NCBI RefSeq assembly: GCF_000522985.1
Contig: NZ_CP007129.1
Coordinates: 62,001 to 126,000 of the forward strand
Reading direction: 5' to 3'
Source of the DNA: Gemmatirosa kalamazoonensis
GTDB taxonomy: Bacteria; Gemmatimonadota; Gemmatimonadetes; Gemmatimonadales; Gemmatimonadaceae
DNA length: 64,000 nucleotides
Below are positions 47,473 through 56,350 of this stretch, piece after piece. The notes under the pieces were generated by a model. It did not search any database, was not told the origin of the DNA, and worked only from the letters and a program-made list of their open reading frames with translations. Within the stretch, counting starts at the first letter, position 1; every line of letters starts with the position of its first letter. The translations under genes were made by a program, and so were the position numbers.

Positions 47473-47639
47473 TCTCGCGCGGAGGCGCGGAGAACGCGGA
47501 GAAAGTCCATCGAAACCGCAGAGGACGCAGAGGGCCGCAGAGGACCGCACTTGATGTTCTCTGCGGCCCTCTGCGTCCTCTGCGGTTCGATCATCACAGC
47601 GAAGGAAGCTCTGCGCCGTCACCGCGCCTCCGCGTGAGA
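47473..47639. repeat. Two-level nested hairpin
   Basis: The outer arms (TCTCGCGCGGAG at 47473, CTCCGCGTGAGA ending 47639) are built from GCGGAG words. Inside lies a perfect 29-bp stem (47514-47542 with 47559-47587), built from CGCAGAG words. The whole gap between the lipoprotein and acetyltransferase genes is occupied by it. Confidence 0.9.
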
Positions 47640-47659
47640 CACACACGGCACGTGCCATC

Positions 47660-48199
47660 ATGATCGCCACTCCGCGACTGGAGACCGCACGCCTGATCCT
47701 GCGCCCGACCGCGCTCGAGGATCTGGATCGATGGGCCGAGATGCTCGCCGACGAGGCGGCGGCGCGGTTCATCGGTGGGGTGCAGGCGAAGCCCGTGGTG
47801 TGGCGCCAGGTGATGACGATGGCCGGTGCGTGGACGCTCACGGGCGTCGCGATGTTCTCGGTGATCGAGAGATCGAGCGGCCGGTGGATCGGGCGCGTGG
47901 GGCCGTGGGAGCCGTTAGGCTGGCCGGGGCCGGAGGTGGGGTGGGCGCTGCATCCCGATGCGTGGGGGAACGGCTACGCCGTCGAAGCCGCCGCCGCGAC
48001 GATGGACTACGCGTTCGACGTGCTCGGCTGGCCCGACGTCATCCACTCGATCGACGCCGAGAACGCCGCGTCGAAGCGCGTCGCCGAGCGCCTCGGGTCC
48101 GCGTACCGCGCCGCGGGGCGGCTGCCGGCGCCGTACGAGCACGTGCCGGTCGAGATCTGGGGGCAGACGCGCGAGGAGTGGCGGGCCCGACGCCGTTAG
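47660..48199 (+). CDS. GNAT-family N-acetyltransferase (RimJ/RimL type)
   Basis: The 179-residue protein starts with LETARLILRPTALEDLDRWA and has the acetyl-CoA region around WIGRVGPWEP, GPEVGWALHPDAWGNGYAVEA and VIHSIDAENAASKRVAERLG. This is the RimJ/RimL subgroup, which acetylates N-terminal amines or small molecules. Its TAG shares the GTTAGGC word at 48195-48201 with the TAA of the convergent gene. Confidence 0.9.
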   Translation: MIATPRLETARLILRPTALEDLDRWAEMLADEAAARFIGGVQAKPVVWRQVMTMAGAWTLTGVAMFSVIERSSGRWIGRVGPWEPLGWPGPEVGWALHPDAWGNGYAVEAAAATMDYAFDVLGWPDVIHSIDAENAASKRVAERLGSAYRAAGRLPAPYEHVPVEIWGQTREEWRARRR

Positions 48200-49155
48200 G
48201 CGCGGGCCAGCACGTGCCGCGCGATCACGATGTCCTGCACCGCGACGCCGGTGAGGTCGCACACCGTGATCGATTCCTCCGCGCGCTGCACGCGGTCCGC
48301 GAGCACCTCCCCGAGCTCGCGCACGGTGTCCGCGCGCACGACGCCCGCCGCGAGCGCGTGCGACAGCTCGCCGTGGTCGGCGCACTGGGCGCGGCTGTCC
48401 ACCACGACGAGATCCGCGCGGCCGAACAGCGCGGGATCGAGCTCCTGCTTCCCCGGCGCGTCGGCGCCGACCGCGGTGACGTGCGTCCCCGGGCGCACGG
48501 CGTCGGCCGGGAACAGCGGCGCGCGGGCGGCGGTCGTCGTCACGAGCAGGTCCGCGGTCGCCGCGACGGTCGCGGCGTCCGGCGCCACGCTCGCGTTGAA
48601 GCCGAGCAGCGCCGCCTCGGCGACGAGCGACTCGGCGCGCTCGCGCGTGCGGTTCCACACGAGCACCGCGCGGGCCGGTGTGACGTGCGCGAGCAGCCGA
48701 AGCTGGAGCAGCGCCTGCACGCCGGCGCCCAACAGGCCGATCACCGACGCGTCGCGCCGCGCGAGCGCCCGCGCCGCCACCGCGCCCGCCGCGGCGGTGC
48801 GCAGGTCCGTGAGCCGCGCGTGGTCGAGCAGGATCGCGCGCAGCAGTCCCGTGCGCGCGTCGAGCACCAGCATCGCGCCGTCGCCGGTCGGCAGGCCGCG
48901 CGCGACGTTGCCCGGAAACCCCGTCGCGACCTTGATCACGAACACGTCGTCGCCGCGCACGTGCCCGTACTTCACGTGCAGATCCCCCGGCGGATCGTCG
49001 AACCCGAGGTGGCCGACGGGCGGCACCGCGACACGGCCGGCGGAGTAGTCGACGAAGCCGCGCGCGATCTCGTCGAGCAGCGCGGACGCGTCGACGGCGC
49101 GCTCGGACTCCTCGGCGGACAGGATGCGCACCTCGGGGAAACCATTCACGTGCAC
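48196..49155 (-). CDS. Ornithine cyclodeaminase/mu-crystallin family protein
   Basis: The 319-residue protein has the family N-terminal lobe (LLDEIARGFVDYSAGRV, PPGDLHVKYGHV) and an NAD(P)-binding domain with SVIGLLGAGVQALLQL. LVVTTTAARAPLF, VTAVGADAPGKQELD and HGELSHALAAG follow. Members include ornithine cyclodeaminase, alanine dehydrogenase and pyrroline-2-carboxylate reductase; the sequence alone does not decide. A pyrroline-2-carboxylate reductase role would fit the hydroxyproline-dehydratase-like enzyme 13 kb away. Confidence 0.85.
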   Translation of the reverse strand: MHVNGFPEVRILSAEESERAVDASALLDEIARGFVDYSAGRVAVPPVGHLGFDDPPGDLHVKYGHVRGDDVFVIKVATGFPGNVARGLPTGDGAMLVLDARTGLLRAILLDHARLTDLRTAAAGAVAARALARRDASVIGLLGAGVQALLQLRLLAHVTPARAVLVWNRTRERAESLVAEAALLGFNASVAPDAATVAATADLLVTTTAARAPLFPADAVRPGTHVTAVGADAPGKQELDPALFGRADLVVVDSRAQCADHGELSHALAAGVVRADTVRELGEVLADRVQRAEESITVCDLTGVAVQDIVIARHVLARA

Positions 49156-49178
49156 AGGACCTGTTGCTGTGTGTTCTC

Positions 49179-49271
49179 GACAGGATGAACAGGACGGACA
49201 GGATGAGAACCAACAACACGTGTAGTGCCTTTGTTGTTGGTCTTTATCCTGACCGTCCTGTTCATCCTGTC
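49179..49271. repeat. CAGGATG-family long hairpin, copy 2
   Basis: A 40-base arm (49179-49218) is repeated inverted at 49232-49271 with four mismatches and a 13-base loop. It lies between two minus-strand genes. The outer 27 bases are the same as in copy 1. Confidence 0.9.
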
Positions 49272-49311
49272 AAAACGAAGAGCCACGGCTCCCGTCCATC
49301 CTGTCGCTCGC

Positions 49312-50276
49312 TCACGCGACGAGCGTGCGCGCGAGGAGCTCGGCACCGAGGTTGCCGCCGCAGAGGATGATGATGCTCGGGCCGCGCGCCGGTGTCTTGC
49401 GCCACGCGGCGACCGCGACGCCGGCCGCGCCCTCGACGACCATGTGATCGCCGAGCGCGACCTCGCGCATCGCGTCGGCGATCTCCGCTTCGCTCACCGT
49501 CACGTGGTCGTCGATGAGCGCCGCGCAGAGCGGGACGGTGATCGCGCCCGGCTCGAGGTTCCCGGCCGTGCCGTCGGAGAGCGTCGGCTCCTCCTCGACC
49601 TCCACGACGTGGCCGGCGCGGATCGACGCGAGCATCGCGGTCGCGTGCTCGGGCCAGCAGCCGACCACGCGCACGTCGGGGCGCGCCGCCTTCACCGCCG
49701 CCGCCACGCCGGCCGCGAGCCCACCGCCGCCGACCGCGACGTAGATCGAGTCCAGCTCGGGCAGCTGCTCGAGCAGCTCGATGCCTAACGTCCCCTGGCC
49801 GGCGACGACGTCGGGATCGTTGTACGGGGACACGTAGACGCGGTTCTCGCGCTCGCCTAACGCGCGCGCGCCGCCAGCTCGGCCGCCATCGGGTCGCCGT
49901 CGTGCGTCACGACCTCGAGCCCCGCCGCGGCGAGCTTCCCGACCTTGTACGCCGACGCCCCCGCCGACACGACGATCGTCCCGCGCCCACCGACGAGCCG
50001 CAGTGCCTCGGCGACGGCGAGGCCATGGTTCCCGGTCGAGGAGGTGACGACGCCGCGCGCGCGAGCCTCCGCGGGCAGCGACAGGATCTTGTTCAGCGCC
50101 CCGCGGATCTTGAACGACCCGGTGCGCTGCAGGTTCTCGCACTTGTACCACGCGCGGTCGTTCGGATCGAGCGCGCGCGCGGGGACCACCGGCGTGCGGA
50201 GCGCGTACGGCGCGAGCCGCTCGGCGGCGGCGCGGATCTCGTCGCGGAGAGTGACGAGCGTGGGAGCGGCGGTCAT
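49312..50276 (-). pseudogene. Threonine/serine dehydratase, frameshifted
   Basis: Two frames together give a full PLP-dependent dehydratase. The first (50276 to 49857) holds YKCENLQRTGSFKIRGAL with the PLP lysine and TSSTGNHGLAVAEAL. It stops at a TAG right after a CGCGCGCG run. The second continues at once (ALGERENRVYVSPYNDPDVV) with VAVGGGGLAAGVAAAV and ends at 49312 with IIILCGGNLGAEL. One base gained or lost in the CG run explains it. It may be a real pseudogene, a frameshift product or an assembly error. The enzyme would make 2-oxobutanoate from threonine. Confidence 0.8.
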
Positions 50277-50289
50277 GGGCCAATGTTAA

Positions 50290-50560
50290 TCTCACGCGGA
50301 GCCGCGGAGAACGCGGAGCGGTGAACCGGCCGTGCATGTGAACCGCAGAGGGCGCAGAGGGCCGCAGAGCCTTTCACCTGAACCACAGAGGACACGGAGG
50401 ACACGGAGGAAAACCAACTCTCTTCAGAAGCGTTCTCCTCTGTGCCCTCCGTGTCCTCTGTGGTTCAATACAAGGAGGGCAGTCCTCTGCGGCCCTCTGC
50501 GTCCTCTGCGGTTCGATTCGAAGAGGAAGTTCTCCGCGTGCTCCGCGCCTCCGCGTGAGA
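50290..50560. repeat. Three-level nested hairpin
   Basis: The outer arms begin TCTCACGCGGAG (50290) and end CTCCGCGTGAGA (50560). The middle 29-bp stem is 50341-50369 with 50485-50513 (one mismatch). The inner 32-bp stem is 50379-50410 with 50436-50467 (two mismatches), made of CACAGAG and CACGGAG words. It fills the divergent gap between the dehydratase and the permease, so it is not a simple terminator. Confidence 0.9.
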
Positions 50561-50630
50561 CACGAAGAGCCGGAGAAACGCTTTCCCACCGACCGCTGTC
50601 TCACGGCCGACCTTCATCCCGAGGGATTCC

Positions 50631-53063
50631 GTGTCGTTCAGCATGATGGAGCTCCGCTCGGCCGCGCGCGGCCTGATGCGCGCCCCCACCGTCGCGGTGT
50701 CGGCGATCCTCTGCCTCGCCCTCGGCATCGGCGCCACCACCGCGATCTCGAGCGCGATCGACCGCGCGCTCGTGCAGGCGCTCCCATTCCGCGCGCCCGA
50801 CCGGCTCGTCGCCGTGTTCCGCACGACGCCGCAGTCCGGGCCGCAGGGCACGTGGCCGCAGTCCGTCGCGAACTACCTCGATCTCGCCGCGGGCACGCGC
50901 CGGCTGAGCGCCCTCGCCGCCATCTCGCAGGGGACCGCGCTCGTCACGCTGAAGGGCGGCGCCGTGCAGGCGAGCCAGCTCTACGTGACCGGCAACCTGT
51001 TCCCGCTGCTTGGCATCGCGGCCGAGCGCGGACGGCTCATCGGGCCCGAGGACGACCGCACCGACGCGCCGCTCACCGCGGTGCTGAGCGACGAGTTCTG
51101 GCGCGCCACGCTCGGCGCCGACCCGACGATCGTCGGACGCACCGTCATCATCGACGGCGACCCGACGACCATCGTCGGCATCGCGCCGCGCGATCTCCGG
51201 CTCCCGGTGGGGCCGCAGATGCTGAAGGCCGACGTGTGGATGGCGACGCGCTTCACGGCGCCGCAGCCCGGCACGCGGCGCAACAACTTCCTGCAGCTCG
51301 TCGGACGGCTCGCCCCGGGCGCCACGCCGGAGGCCGCGGAGACCGAGCTGCGCACGCTGTTCCAGGGGATCGTCGCCGCGAACCCGGAGCTGCGCGGCGA
51401 GAACGTGCGCCTCGCCGGGATGCAGCCGGAGAGCGTGCAGTCGATCCGCACGCCGCTGCTGCTGCTGTTCGGCGCCGTGTGCATGGTGCTGCTCATCGCG
51501 GCGACGAACGTGGCGGGGCTGCTGCTCGCGCGCGGCGTCCAGCGGCGGCGCGAGCAGGCGGTGCGCTCCGCGCTCGGCGCGAGCCGGTGGGACGCGATGC
51601 GCCCCGCGCTGGCCGAGTCGGCGGTCGTCACCGTCGTCGGCGCGACGTTAGGCCTCGGCCTCGCCGCCGCCGGCGTGCGCACGATCGGCAAGCTCGCGGC
51701 GGCACGCATGCCGCAGCTCGAGGGGCTCGGACTCGACCCGCGCGTGCTGCTGTTCGCGGTTGCCGTGTCGGCGGTCGTCGCGGTGGTGTGCGGCGCGGTG
51801 CCGGCGTGGCGCGGCGCCTCGGTGGATCCGCAGGACGCGCTGCGCGGTGGACGCGGCGGCGGCATCGGCCGGTCGCAGCACCGCATGCTGCGCACGCTCG
51901 TCGTGTTCGAGATCGCGCTGTCGCTCGTGCTGCTCATCGGCGCGGGGCTCGTGCTGAAGGGCTTCGCGCAGCTGCTGCGCAACGATCCCGGCTTCGAGAC
52001 GGCGCACGTGATGACGATGCGCGTCGCCGTGCCCGCGGCCGCGTACACGAACCAGCGCGCCGTGCCGCGCTTCCTCGAGCCGGCGCTCGACGCCATGCGG
52101 GCGATCCCGCGCGTGGAGAGCGTCGCGGCGATCTCGGCGCCGCCGTACGTGAACTGGGGGAACAACTCCAACATCCGCTACGAGGGACAGCCGAAGGACG
52201 ACCCGACGCGGCAGCCGATCGTCGAGCAGCGCACGATCACGCCCGGCTTCTTCGACGTCACGAAGCAGCGGCTCATCGCCGGCCGGCTGCTGAACGCGTC
52301 GGACGACGAGCGCCCCGAGGCGCCGGCCGTCGTCGTCGTGAACCAGGCGCTCGTGAAGCGCGACTTCCACGGCGAGAACCCGGTGGGCCGCCGCTTCTAC
52401 ACGAGCGACACGTCGTTCGCGACGATCGTCGGCGTGGTGAGCGACATCCGCAACATGGGTCCTGCCACGGATCCGCAGCCGGAGATGTACTGGACGTACC
52501 GCCAATCGGGGCTCGGCAGCTCGTCGTTCCCGCTCGTGATCCGCGTGCGCGGCGAGGACCCGACGGCGGTCACCGGCGAGGTGCGCGCGGCGCTGCGGCG
52601 GATCGACTCGCAGGCCGCGGTGTCGCAGGAGCGCGCGATGCCGGACGTGATGGCGAAGGCGTTAGGCCGCCCGCGCTTCTACTTCAGCCTCCTCGGCACG
52701 TTCGCCGGCGTCGCGCTGCTGCTCGCGCTCGCCGGGCTGTACGGGGTGCTGAGCTACGTCGTCGCGCAGCGCACCCGGGAGCTCGGGATCCGCACGGCGC
52801 TCGGCAGCTCGTCGGTGGGGCTCGTGGCGCTCGTCACGCGCGACGGGCTCGCGCTCGTCGTCGCCGGAGTCGTGCTCGGCCTCGCGGGCGGCGCGGGCGT
52901 GACGCGGCTCATGGAGTTCATGCTCTACGGCGTGAGCCCGCTCGACGTCGTCGCGTGGTCCGGCGCCGCGCTCCTCATGATCGCCGCCGGTGCGCTGGCC
53001 ACGCTCGTCCCGGCGCGGCGCGCCACGCGCGTCGACCCGACGATCGCGATGCGGGCGGAGTGA
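50631..53063 (+). CDS. ADOP/MacB-type orphan ABC permease
   Basis: The 810-residue protein has the FtsX/MacB layout twice: TM helix (VAVSAILCLALGIGATTAI), a MacB_PCD periplasmic domain, and three TM helices (LLLLFGAVCMVLLIAATNVAG onward). A second TM, periplasmic domain and three-TM set follow, the last with FAGVALLLALAGLYGVLSYVV. It ends with VPARRATRVDPTIAMRAE. No ATPase gene is adjacent, as is usual for the acidobacterial duplicated orphan permeases that are also common in Gemmatimonadota. GTG 50631 has GAGGG five bases upstream. In-frame TTA codons occur only in GTTAGGC (51647, 52661) as far as seen. Confidence 0.85.
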   Translation: MSFSMMELRSAARGLMRAPTVAVSAILCLALGIGATTAISSAIDRALVQALPFRAPDRLVAVFRTTPQSGPQGTWPQSVANYLDLAAGTRRLSALAAISQGTALVTLKGGAVQASQLYVTGNLFPLLGIAAERGRLIGPEDDRTDAPLTAVLSDEFWRATLGADPTIVGRTVIIDGDPTTIVGIAPRDLRLPVGPQMLKADVWMATRFTAPQPGTRRNNFLQLVGRLAPGATPEAAETELRTLFQGIVAANPELRGENVRLAGMQPESVQSIRTPLLLLFGAVCMVLLIAATNVAGLLLARGVQRRREQAVRSALGASRWDAMRPALAESAVVTVVGATLGLGLAAAGVRTIGKLAAARMPQLEGLGLDPRVLLFAVAVSAVVAVVCGAVPAWRGASVDPQDALRGGRGGGIGRSQHRMLRTLVVFEIALSLVLLIGAGLVLKGFAQLLRNDPGFETAHVMTMRVAVPAAAYTNQRAVPRFLEPALDAMRAIPRVESVAAISAPPYVNWGNNSNIRYEGQPKDDPTRQPIVEQRTITPGFFDVTKQRLIAGRLLNASDDERPEAPAVVVVNQALVKRDFHGENPVGRRFYTSDTSFATIVGVVSDIRNMGPATDPQPEMYWTYRQSGLGSSSFPLVIRVRGEDPTAVTGEVRAALRRIDSQAAVSQERAMPDVMAKALGRPRFYFSLLGTFAGVALLLALAGLYGVLSYVVAQRTRELGIRTALGSSSVGLVALVTRDGLALVVAGVVLGLAGGAGVTRLMEFMLYGVSPLDVVAWSGAALLMIAAGALATLVPARRATRVDPTIAMRAE

Positions 53064-53082
53064 ACGGGGCTGACTAACGGCC

Positions 53083-53159
53083 GGTCGTCCGCAGATTGCG
53101 CAGATTTCGCAGACCGCTCTTCACCAGCGCTGCGGAATCTGCGTAATCTGCGGACCACC
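53083..53159. repeat. GCAGATT-word hairpin
   Basis: A 30-base arm (53083-53112) pairs with 53130-53159 with three mismatches. The arms repeat the word CGCAGATT. It fills the gap between permease and methyltransferase. Confidence 0.85.
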
Positions 53160-53185
53160 TGTGCCGTCGACTCAGCGCCCGAGAC

Positions 53186-53785
53186 ATGCCCCGCGCCTAC
53201 GACAAGAGCTACTTCGACAAGTTCTACCGCGCCTCCGACACCCGCGTGCGCTCGGCCGCGGAAGTGGAGCGCATGATCCGGTTCGTGCTGTTCACCGCGG
53301 ACTACGTGCTCGGCCGCCCCGTGCGCTCGGTGCTCGACGTCGGCGCGGGCGAGGGGAACTGGCTGCCGGTGCTGCGAAAGCTGCGGCCGCGCATCCACTA
53401 CCAGGGCGTGGACCCGAGCGCGTACGCGGTGCGCCGCTTCGGCGCGCGGCGCAACATCCTGCTCGGCGGCGTGGGCTCGCTCGACCAGCTGCCGCTGCGC
53501 GACGGCTACGACCTCGTGGTCGCGAACGGTGTGCTGAACTACCTGTCGCCCGATGCGCTGCGCGATGGACTCCCGCAGATCGTTCGCCGCGCCGACGGCA
53601 TGCTGTACCTCGAGATCTTCACCGACACCGACGACATCACCGGCGACACGCGCTTCGGGCAGCTCGAGTCGGCGGCGCACTATCGTACGCTGCTGAAGCG
53701 CGCGGGGCTCGTCGGGTTGGGCATGCACTGCTACCTGCGCCGCGCGCTCGAGGGACGGCTCGCGGCGCTCGAGCGATCGATGTGA
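53186..53785 (+). CDS. Class I SAM-dependent methyltransferase
   Basis: The 199-residue protein has motif I VLDVGAGEGNWLPVL, motif II with YQGVDPSAYAV, a motif IV-like region YDLVVANGVLNYL and LYLEIFTDTDD after it. It is a stand-alone methyltransferase of Rossmann type. The N-terminus (YDKSYFDKFYRASDTRV) is seen in uncharacterised small-molecule methyltransferases. Substrate unknown. It ends against a hairpin and a convergent membrane protein. Confidence 0.85.
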   Translation: MPRAYDKSYFDKFYRASDTRVRSAAEVERMIRFVLFTADYVLGRPVRSVLDVGAGEGNWLPVLRKLRPRIHYQGVDPSAYAVRRFGARRNILLGGVGSLDQLPLRDGYDLVVANGVLNYLSPDALRDGLPQIVRRADGMLYLEIFTDTDDITGDTRFGQLESAAHYRTLLKRAGLVGLGMHCYLRRALEGRLAALERSM

Positions 53786-53853
53786 GCAGTGGCTGCGTGG
53801 CGCCTAACGCAGCGACGAAGCCACGCAGCCACGCAGCCACGCAGCCACTACTC
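53784..53853. repeat. GCAGCCAC-word hairpin
   Basis: GAGCAGTGGCTGCGTGGC at 53784 pairs with a right arm of four GCAGCCAC-like words ending GTAGTGG-complement at 53853. It lies at the ends of two convergent genes and may serve as a two-way terminator. Confidence 0.7.
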
Positions 53854-54355
53854 ACACCCACGCCGCGAGCAGCAGCCACGCCGCGATCGCGAGCCCGAAG
53901 CCGACCTTGAGCGCGGCCCCGGCGGCGCGGCCGAGCAGCGCGCCCCACGCGACGCGCGTCGCCGTGCCCGCGCCGCTGCCGCGGTTCGACATCTCCGCGA
54001 TGAACGCGCCGGCGAACGCGCCGAGGAACGCGCCGATCACCGAGCCGACGATCGGGATCGGGATGCCGGCGAACGCGCCGAGGAAGCCGCCGACGATCGC
54101 GCCCCAGCCGGCGCGCCGCGACCCGCCGTACTTGCGCGCGAACCGCGCCGCGAGCGTGAAGTCGAGGATCTCGGAGACGATCCCGAGCGCCACGGTGCCG
54201 ACGAGCGTCGGCCAGCCGATCGGCCCGGCGATCGCCCCGACGGTGAGCGCGTTGTAGCCGACCGCGGCGGCGATCATCACCCACAGCCCGGGGAGGCCGA
54301 GGGGGATCATCACGATGGAGACGAGCAGGACGAGCGCGAGGAGCAGGAGGCCCAT
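53852..54355 (-). CDS. DUF456 family membrane protein
   Basis: The 167-residue protein has the DUF456 layout: two TM helices (LLLLALVLLVSIVMIPLGLPG, with a G-L-P-G-x-W turn), a glycine-rich central region (GWGAIVGGFLGAFAGIPIPI, GAFLGAFAGAFIAE) and a final TM segment. The family is found in many bacteria and has no known biochemical role. The soluble loop EILDFTLAARFARKYGGSRRA is typical. Confidence 0.85.
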   Translation of the reverse strand: MGLLLLALVLLVSIVMIPLGLPGLWVMIAAAVGYNALTVGAIAGPIGWPTLVGTVALGIVSEILDFTLAARFARKYGGSRRAGWGAIVGGFLGAFAGIPIPIVGSVIGAFLGAFAGAFIAEMSNRGSGAGTATRVAWGALLGRAAGAALKVGFGLAIAAWLLLAAWV

Positions 54356-54439
54356 GGTGGTCTCGGACGGTACCGGCGTCGCCGGCGGCGCGCCGGCCCT
54401 TCTCCCTACGCGAGACGGGTGCCCCGGGTTCAGACGGGG

Positions 54440-55489
54440 TCAGACGACGTCGGTCCGCTCCACGCCGGGGATCTCGAGGATCACGTCCGCCCCGTAGGCG
54501 CGCGACGGCGTGTGGAACCCCGGCGGCGCGTCGCCGCCTAACGCCTTCGCCGCGAGGTGCACCGCGGTGCGCGCGGTGAGCGTGTACGCCTCGGGCCCGC
54601 GCAGCCGCGCCTCGACGCGCCGTCCGTCGGTGGCGACGGCCTCGCCCCACAGCAGGCTCGTGCCGCGCGCGCGGGCGGCCGCGTCGGGGCCCGGCGCGCC
54701 CCGGCGCACGCGCCGCGCGAGCGCCCCGCGCACGACGCCGCTCCTGAGCAGTGGCGCCATCCATCGTCCCCACCGCATCGCGCGGCGGACCGCGGGCGCC
54801 ATCGTCATGTAGACCTCGACGTCGGGCATCCCGGTGCTGTGCCACGCGGTCGACACGTCGCCCCACGGGATCGTCGTCGCGTCCCGGACGCGGCCGTCGC
54901 CGAAGTCGATGCGCCGCGTGCGCCACGCGGGCGGCACCGGCACGATGCGTCCGCCGCGCCGCACCGCGCCCGGCGTGCCGAGGTTCGCGACGGTGGTCAG
55001 CAGCGTGCCACGCGACATGCCGCCGAGCGCGCGGAAGGCGAGCGCGAGGCGCGTCGCGTCGGGGAGCCTGCGCGCGAGGTGCGCGGCGAGGCAGTCCGAC
55101 GGCACCACGTCGAACCCGACGCCGGGGAGCAGCATCACGCCCGCGGCGCGCGCCTCCGCGTCGCGCGCGGCGAGCCGCTCGAAGACGAGGATCTCGCCGG
55201 TGATGTCGAGGTAGTGCGCGCCGCGGCGGAGGCACGCGTCGGACATCGCCTTCCATGTCTGCGCGAACGGCCCCGCGCAGTGCAGCACGACCGTCGCTCC
55301 GTCGAGCGCGCGGTCGAGGGCCGCGGCGTCGTCGAGCGCCGCGGCGCGCCACGCGAGGCCTAACGGCTCCGCCTGCGCCCGCACCGCGTCGCCATTCCGC
55401 GCGGCGAGCACGGGCCGCAGCCCGCGCGCGACCGCCTCGTCGACGATCAGGCGGCCGGTGTAGCCGGGAGAGCCGTAGATCAGGAGCAC
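54440..55489 (-). CDS. Saccharopine dehydrogenase-like oxidoreductase
   Basis: The 349-residue protein begins LLIYGSPGYTGRLIVDEAV, the NAD(P)-binding start of saccharopine dehydrogenase-like proteins such as trans-acting enoyl reductases. It continues with VVLHCAGPFAQTW, HYLDITGEILVFERL and GVGFDVVPSDCLAAHL. Members work with polyketide or lipid biosynthesis or are of unknown substrate. No partner genes are adjacent, so the exact reaction is open. Confidence 0.85.
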   Translation of the reverse strand: MLLIYGSPGYTGRLIVDEAVARGLRPVLAARNGDAVRAQAEPLGLAWRAAALDDAAALDRALDGATVVLHCAGPFAQTWKAMSDACLRRGAHYLDITGEILVFERLAARDAEARAAGVMLLPGVGFDVVPSDCLAAHLARRLPDATRLALAFRALGGMSRGTLLTTVANLGTPGAVRRGGRIVPVPPAWRTRRIDFGDGRVRDATTIPWGDVSTAWHSTGMPDVEVYMTMAPAVRRAMRWGRWMAPLLRSGVVRGALARRVRRGAPGPDAAARARGTSLLWGEAVATDGRRVEARLRGPEAYTLTARTAVHLAAKALGGDAPPGFHTPSRAYGADVILEIPGVERTDVV

Positions 55490-55506
55490 CGTGATCCGCG
55501 GTCAGC

Positions 55507-56247
55507 TCAGCCGAGCAACGAGCTCGTGAGCCAGAACGGCCGCCCGCCGAGCATGTCGACGCGCGTGACGTCGTCGTCGTACGTCTCCGTCGTGATGCCG
55601 GCGACGGTGCCCGACGTGCCGACGCGCTGCTTCAGCTGCCAGCCGCGCGGGAGCGGCTCCTGGTCCGCGTTCACGTTGTACGCGCCCCAGTAGTGGCGGA
55701 ACGCGAGGTCGCGGTACAGCTGCGTGGCGCCGAGTCCGGGCGAGTCGCCGACGTACAGGCCCGGTGCGTAGCCGGCGTCGCGCACCGCGTGGTGCCATGC
55801 GTTGCAGTACTGGATGACGTCGAATGCGGTCGCGTCGTCGCTCACCCCCTCGAGGTCGCACCACACGCTGACCCCCGTGGGCACGCCGATCTGCCATGTG
55901 AACCGCGCCGCGTTCGCGCCGTACTCGGCGCCGAGGGCGCGGCTCGGGAGCCAGCCCGGGTTGAGGACGTGCTGCACGATCATGAGCGCCAGCCCGGCGT
56001 CGAGGATCGTGCGCGCCTCGCGGTGCGACAGGTCGCGCGCCGGGTTCATCGCCGTGCGCCCGACGTAGCGAACGCAGAAGTGGTAGCCGCGGTCGCGGAA
56101 CGCCTGCGCCGCCGCGGCGGTGAGCGGCGTGTCCACGTCGAACCCCCGGACGCCGGCGGGCGCCGCCTCCACGGTGCCGGGGAGGGAGGTGACCGCGGTG
56201 AACGTGGTGTCGGCCGCGCCAGTGGTAGAGGCCGGGTCGGGGCTCAT
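55507..56247 (-). CDS. DUF1906 glycoside-hydrolase-like protein
   Basis: ATG 56247 has GGGAG six bases upstream and gives 246 residues. The protein has the Rv2525c-like TIM-barrel signature: GVRGFDVDTPLTAAAAQAFRD, cut into strand and helix, then YHFCVRYVG, LMIVQHVLNPGW, VSVWCDLEGVSD and YAPGLYVGDSPG. Acidic residues in FDVD and DLEG are in place for a GH25-like active site. It may act on cell-wall glycans. No signal peptide is visible, which is odd for such a role. Confidence 0.8.
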   Translation of the reverse strand: MSPDPASTTGAADTTFTAVTSLPGTVEAAPAGVRGFDVDTPLTAAAAQAFRDRGYHFCVRYVGRTAMNPARDLSHREARTILDAGLALMIVQHVLNPGWLPSRALGAEYGANAARFTWQIGVPTGVSVWCDLEGVSDDATAFDVIQYCNAWHHAVRDAGYAPGLYVGDSPGLGATQLYRDLAFRHYWGAYNVNADQEPLPRGWQLKQRVGTSGTVAGITTETYDDDVTRVDMLGGRPFWLTSSLLG

Positions 56248-56311
56248 GCGCGCTCCCGTGTGAGTGGTGGCTCCACGTTTCCATCCCGCTCCGAACCGGT
56301 CAACTCGGGAC

Positions 56312-56350
56312 CGGATCGGCGCCGGATCGGCGCCGGATCGGCGCTGGATC
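56312..56350. repeat. 11-bp tandem repeat
   Basis: CGGATCGGCGC is repeated three and a half times upstream of the DUF1906 gene. The rest of 56248-56628 shows no gene I can support. Confidence 0.75.

Noticed and set aside
47473-50560. Word-repeat regions as a CRISPR array
   Set aside because: There are no constant-length spacers and the repeats form nested inverted arms, not direct repeats; no cas genes are present.
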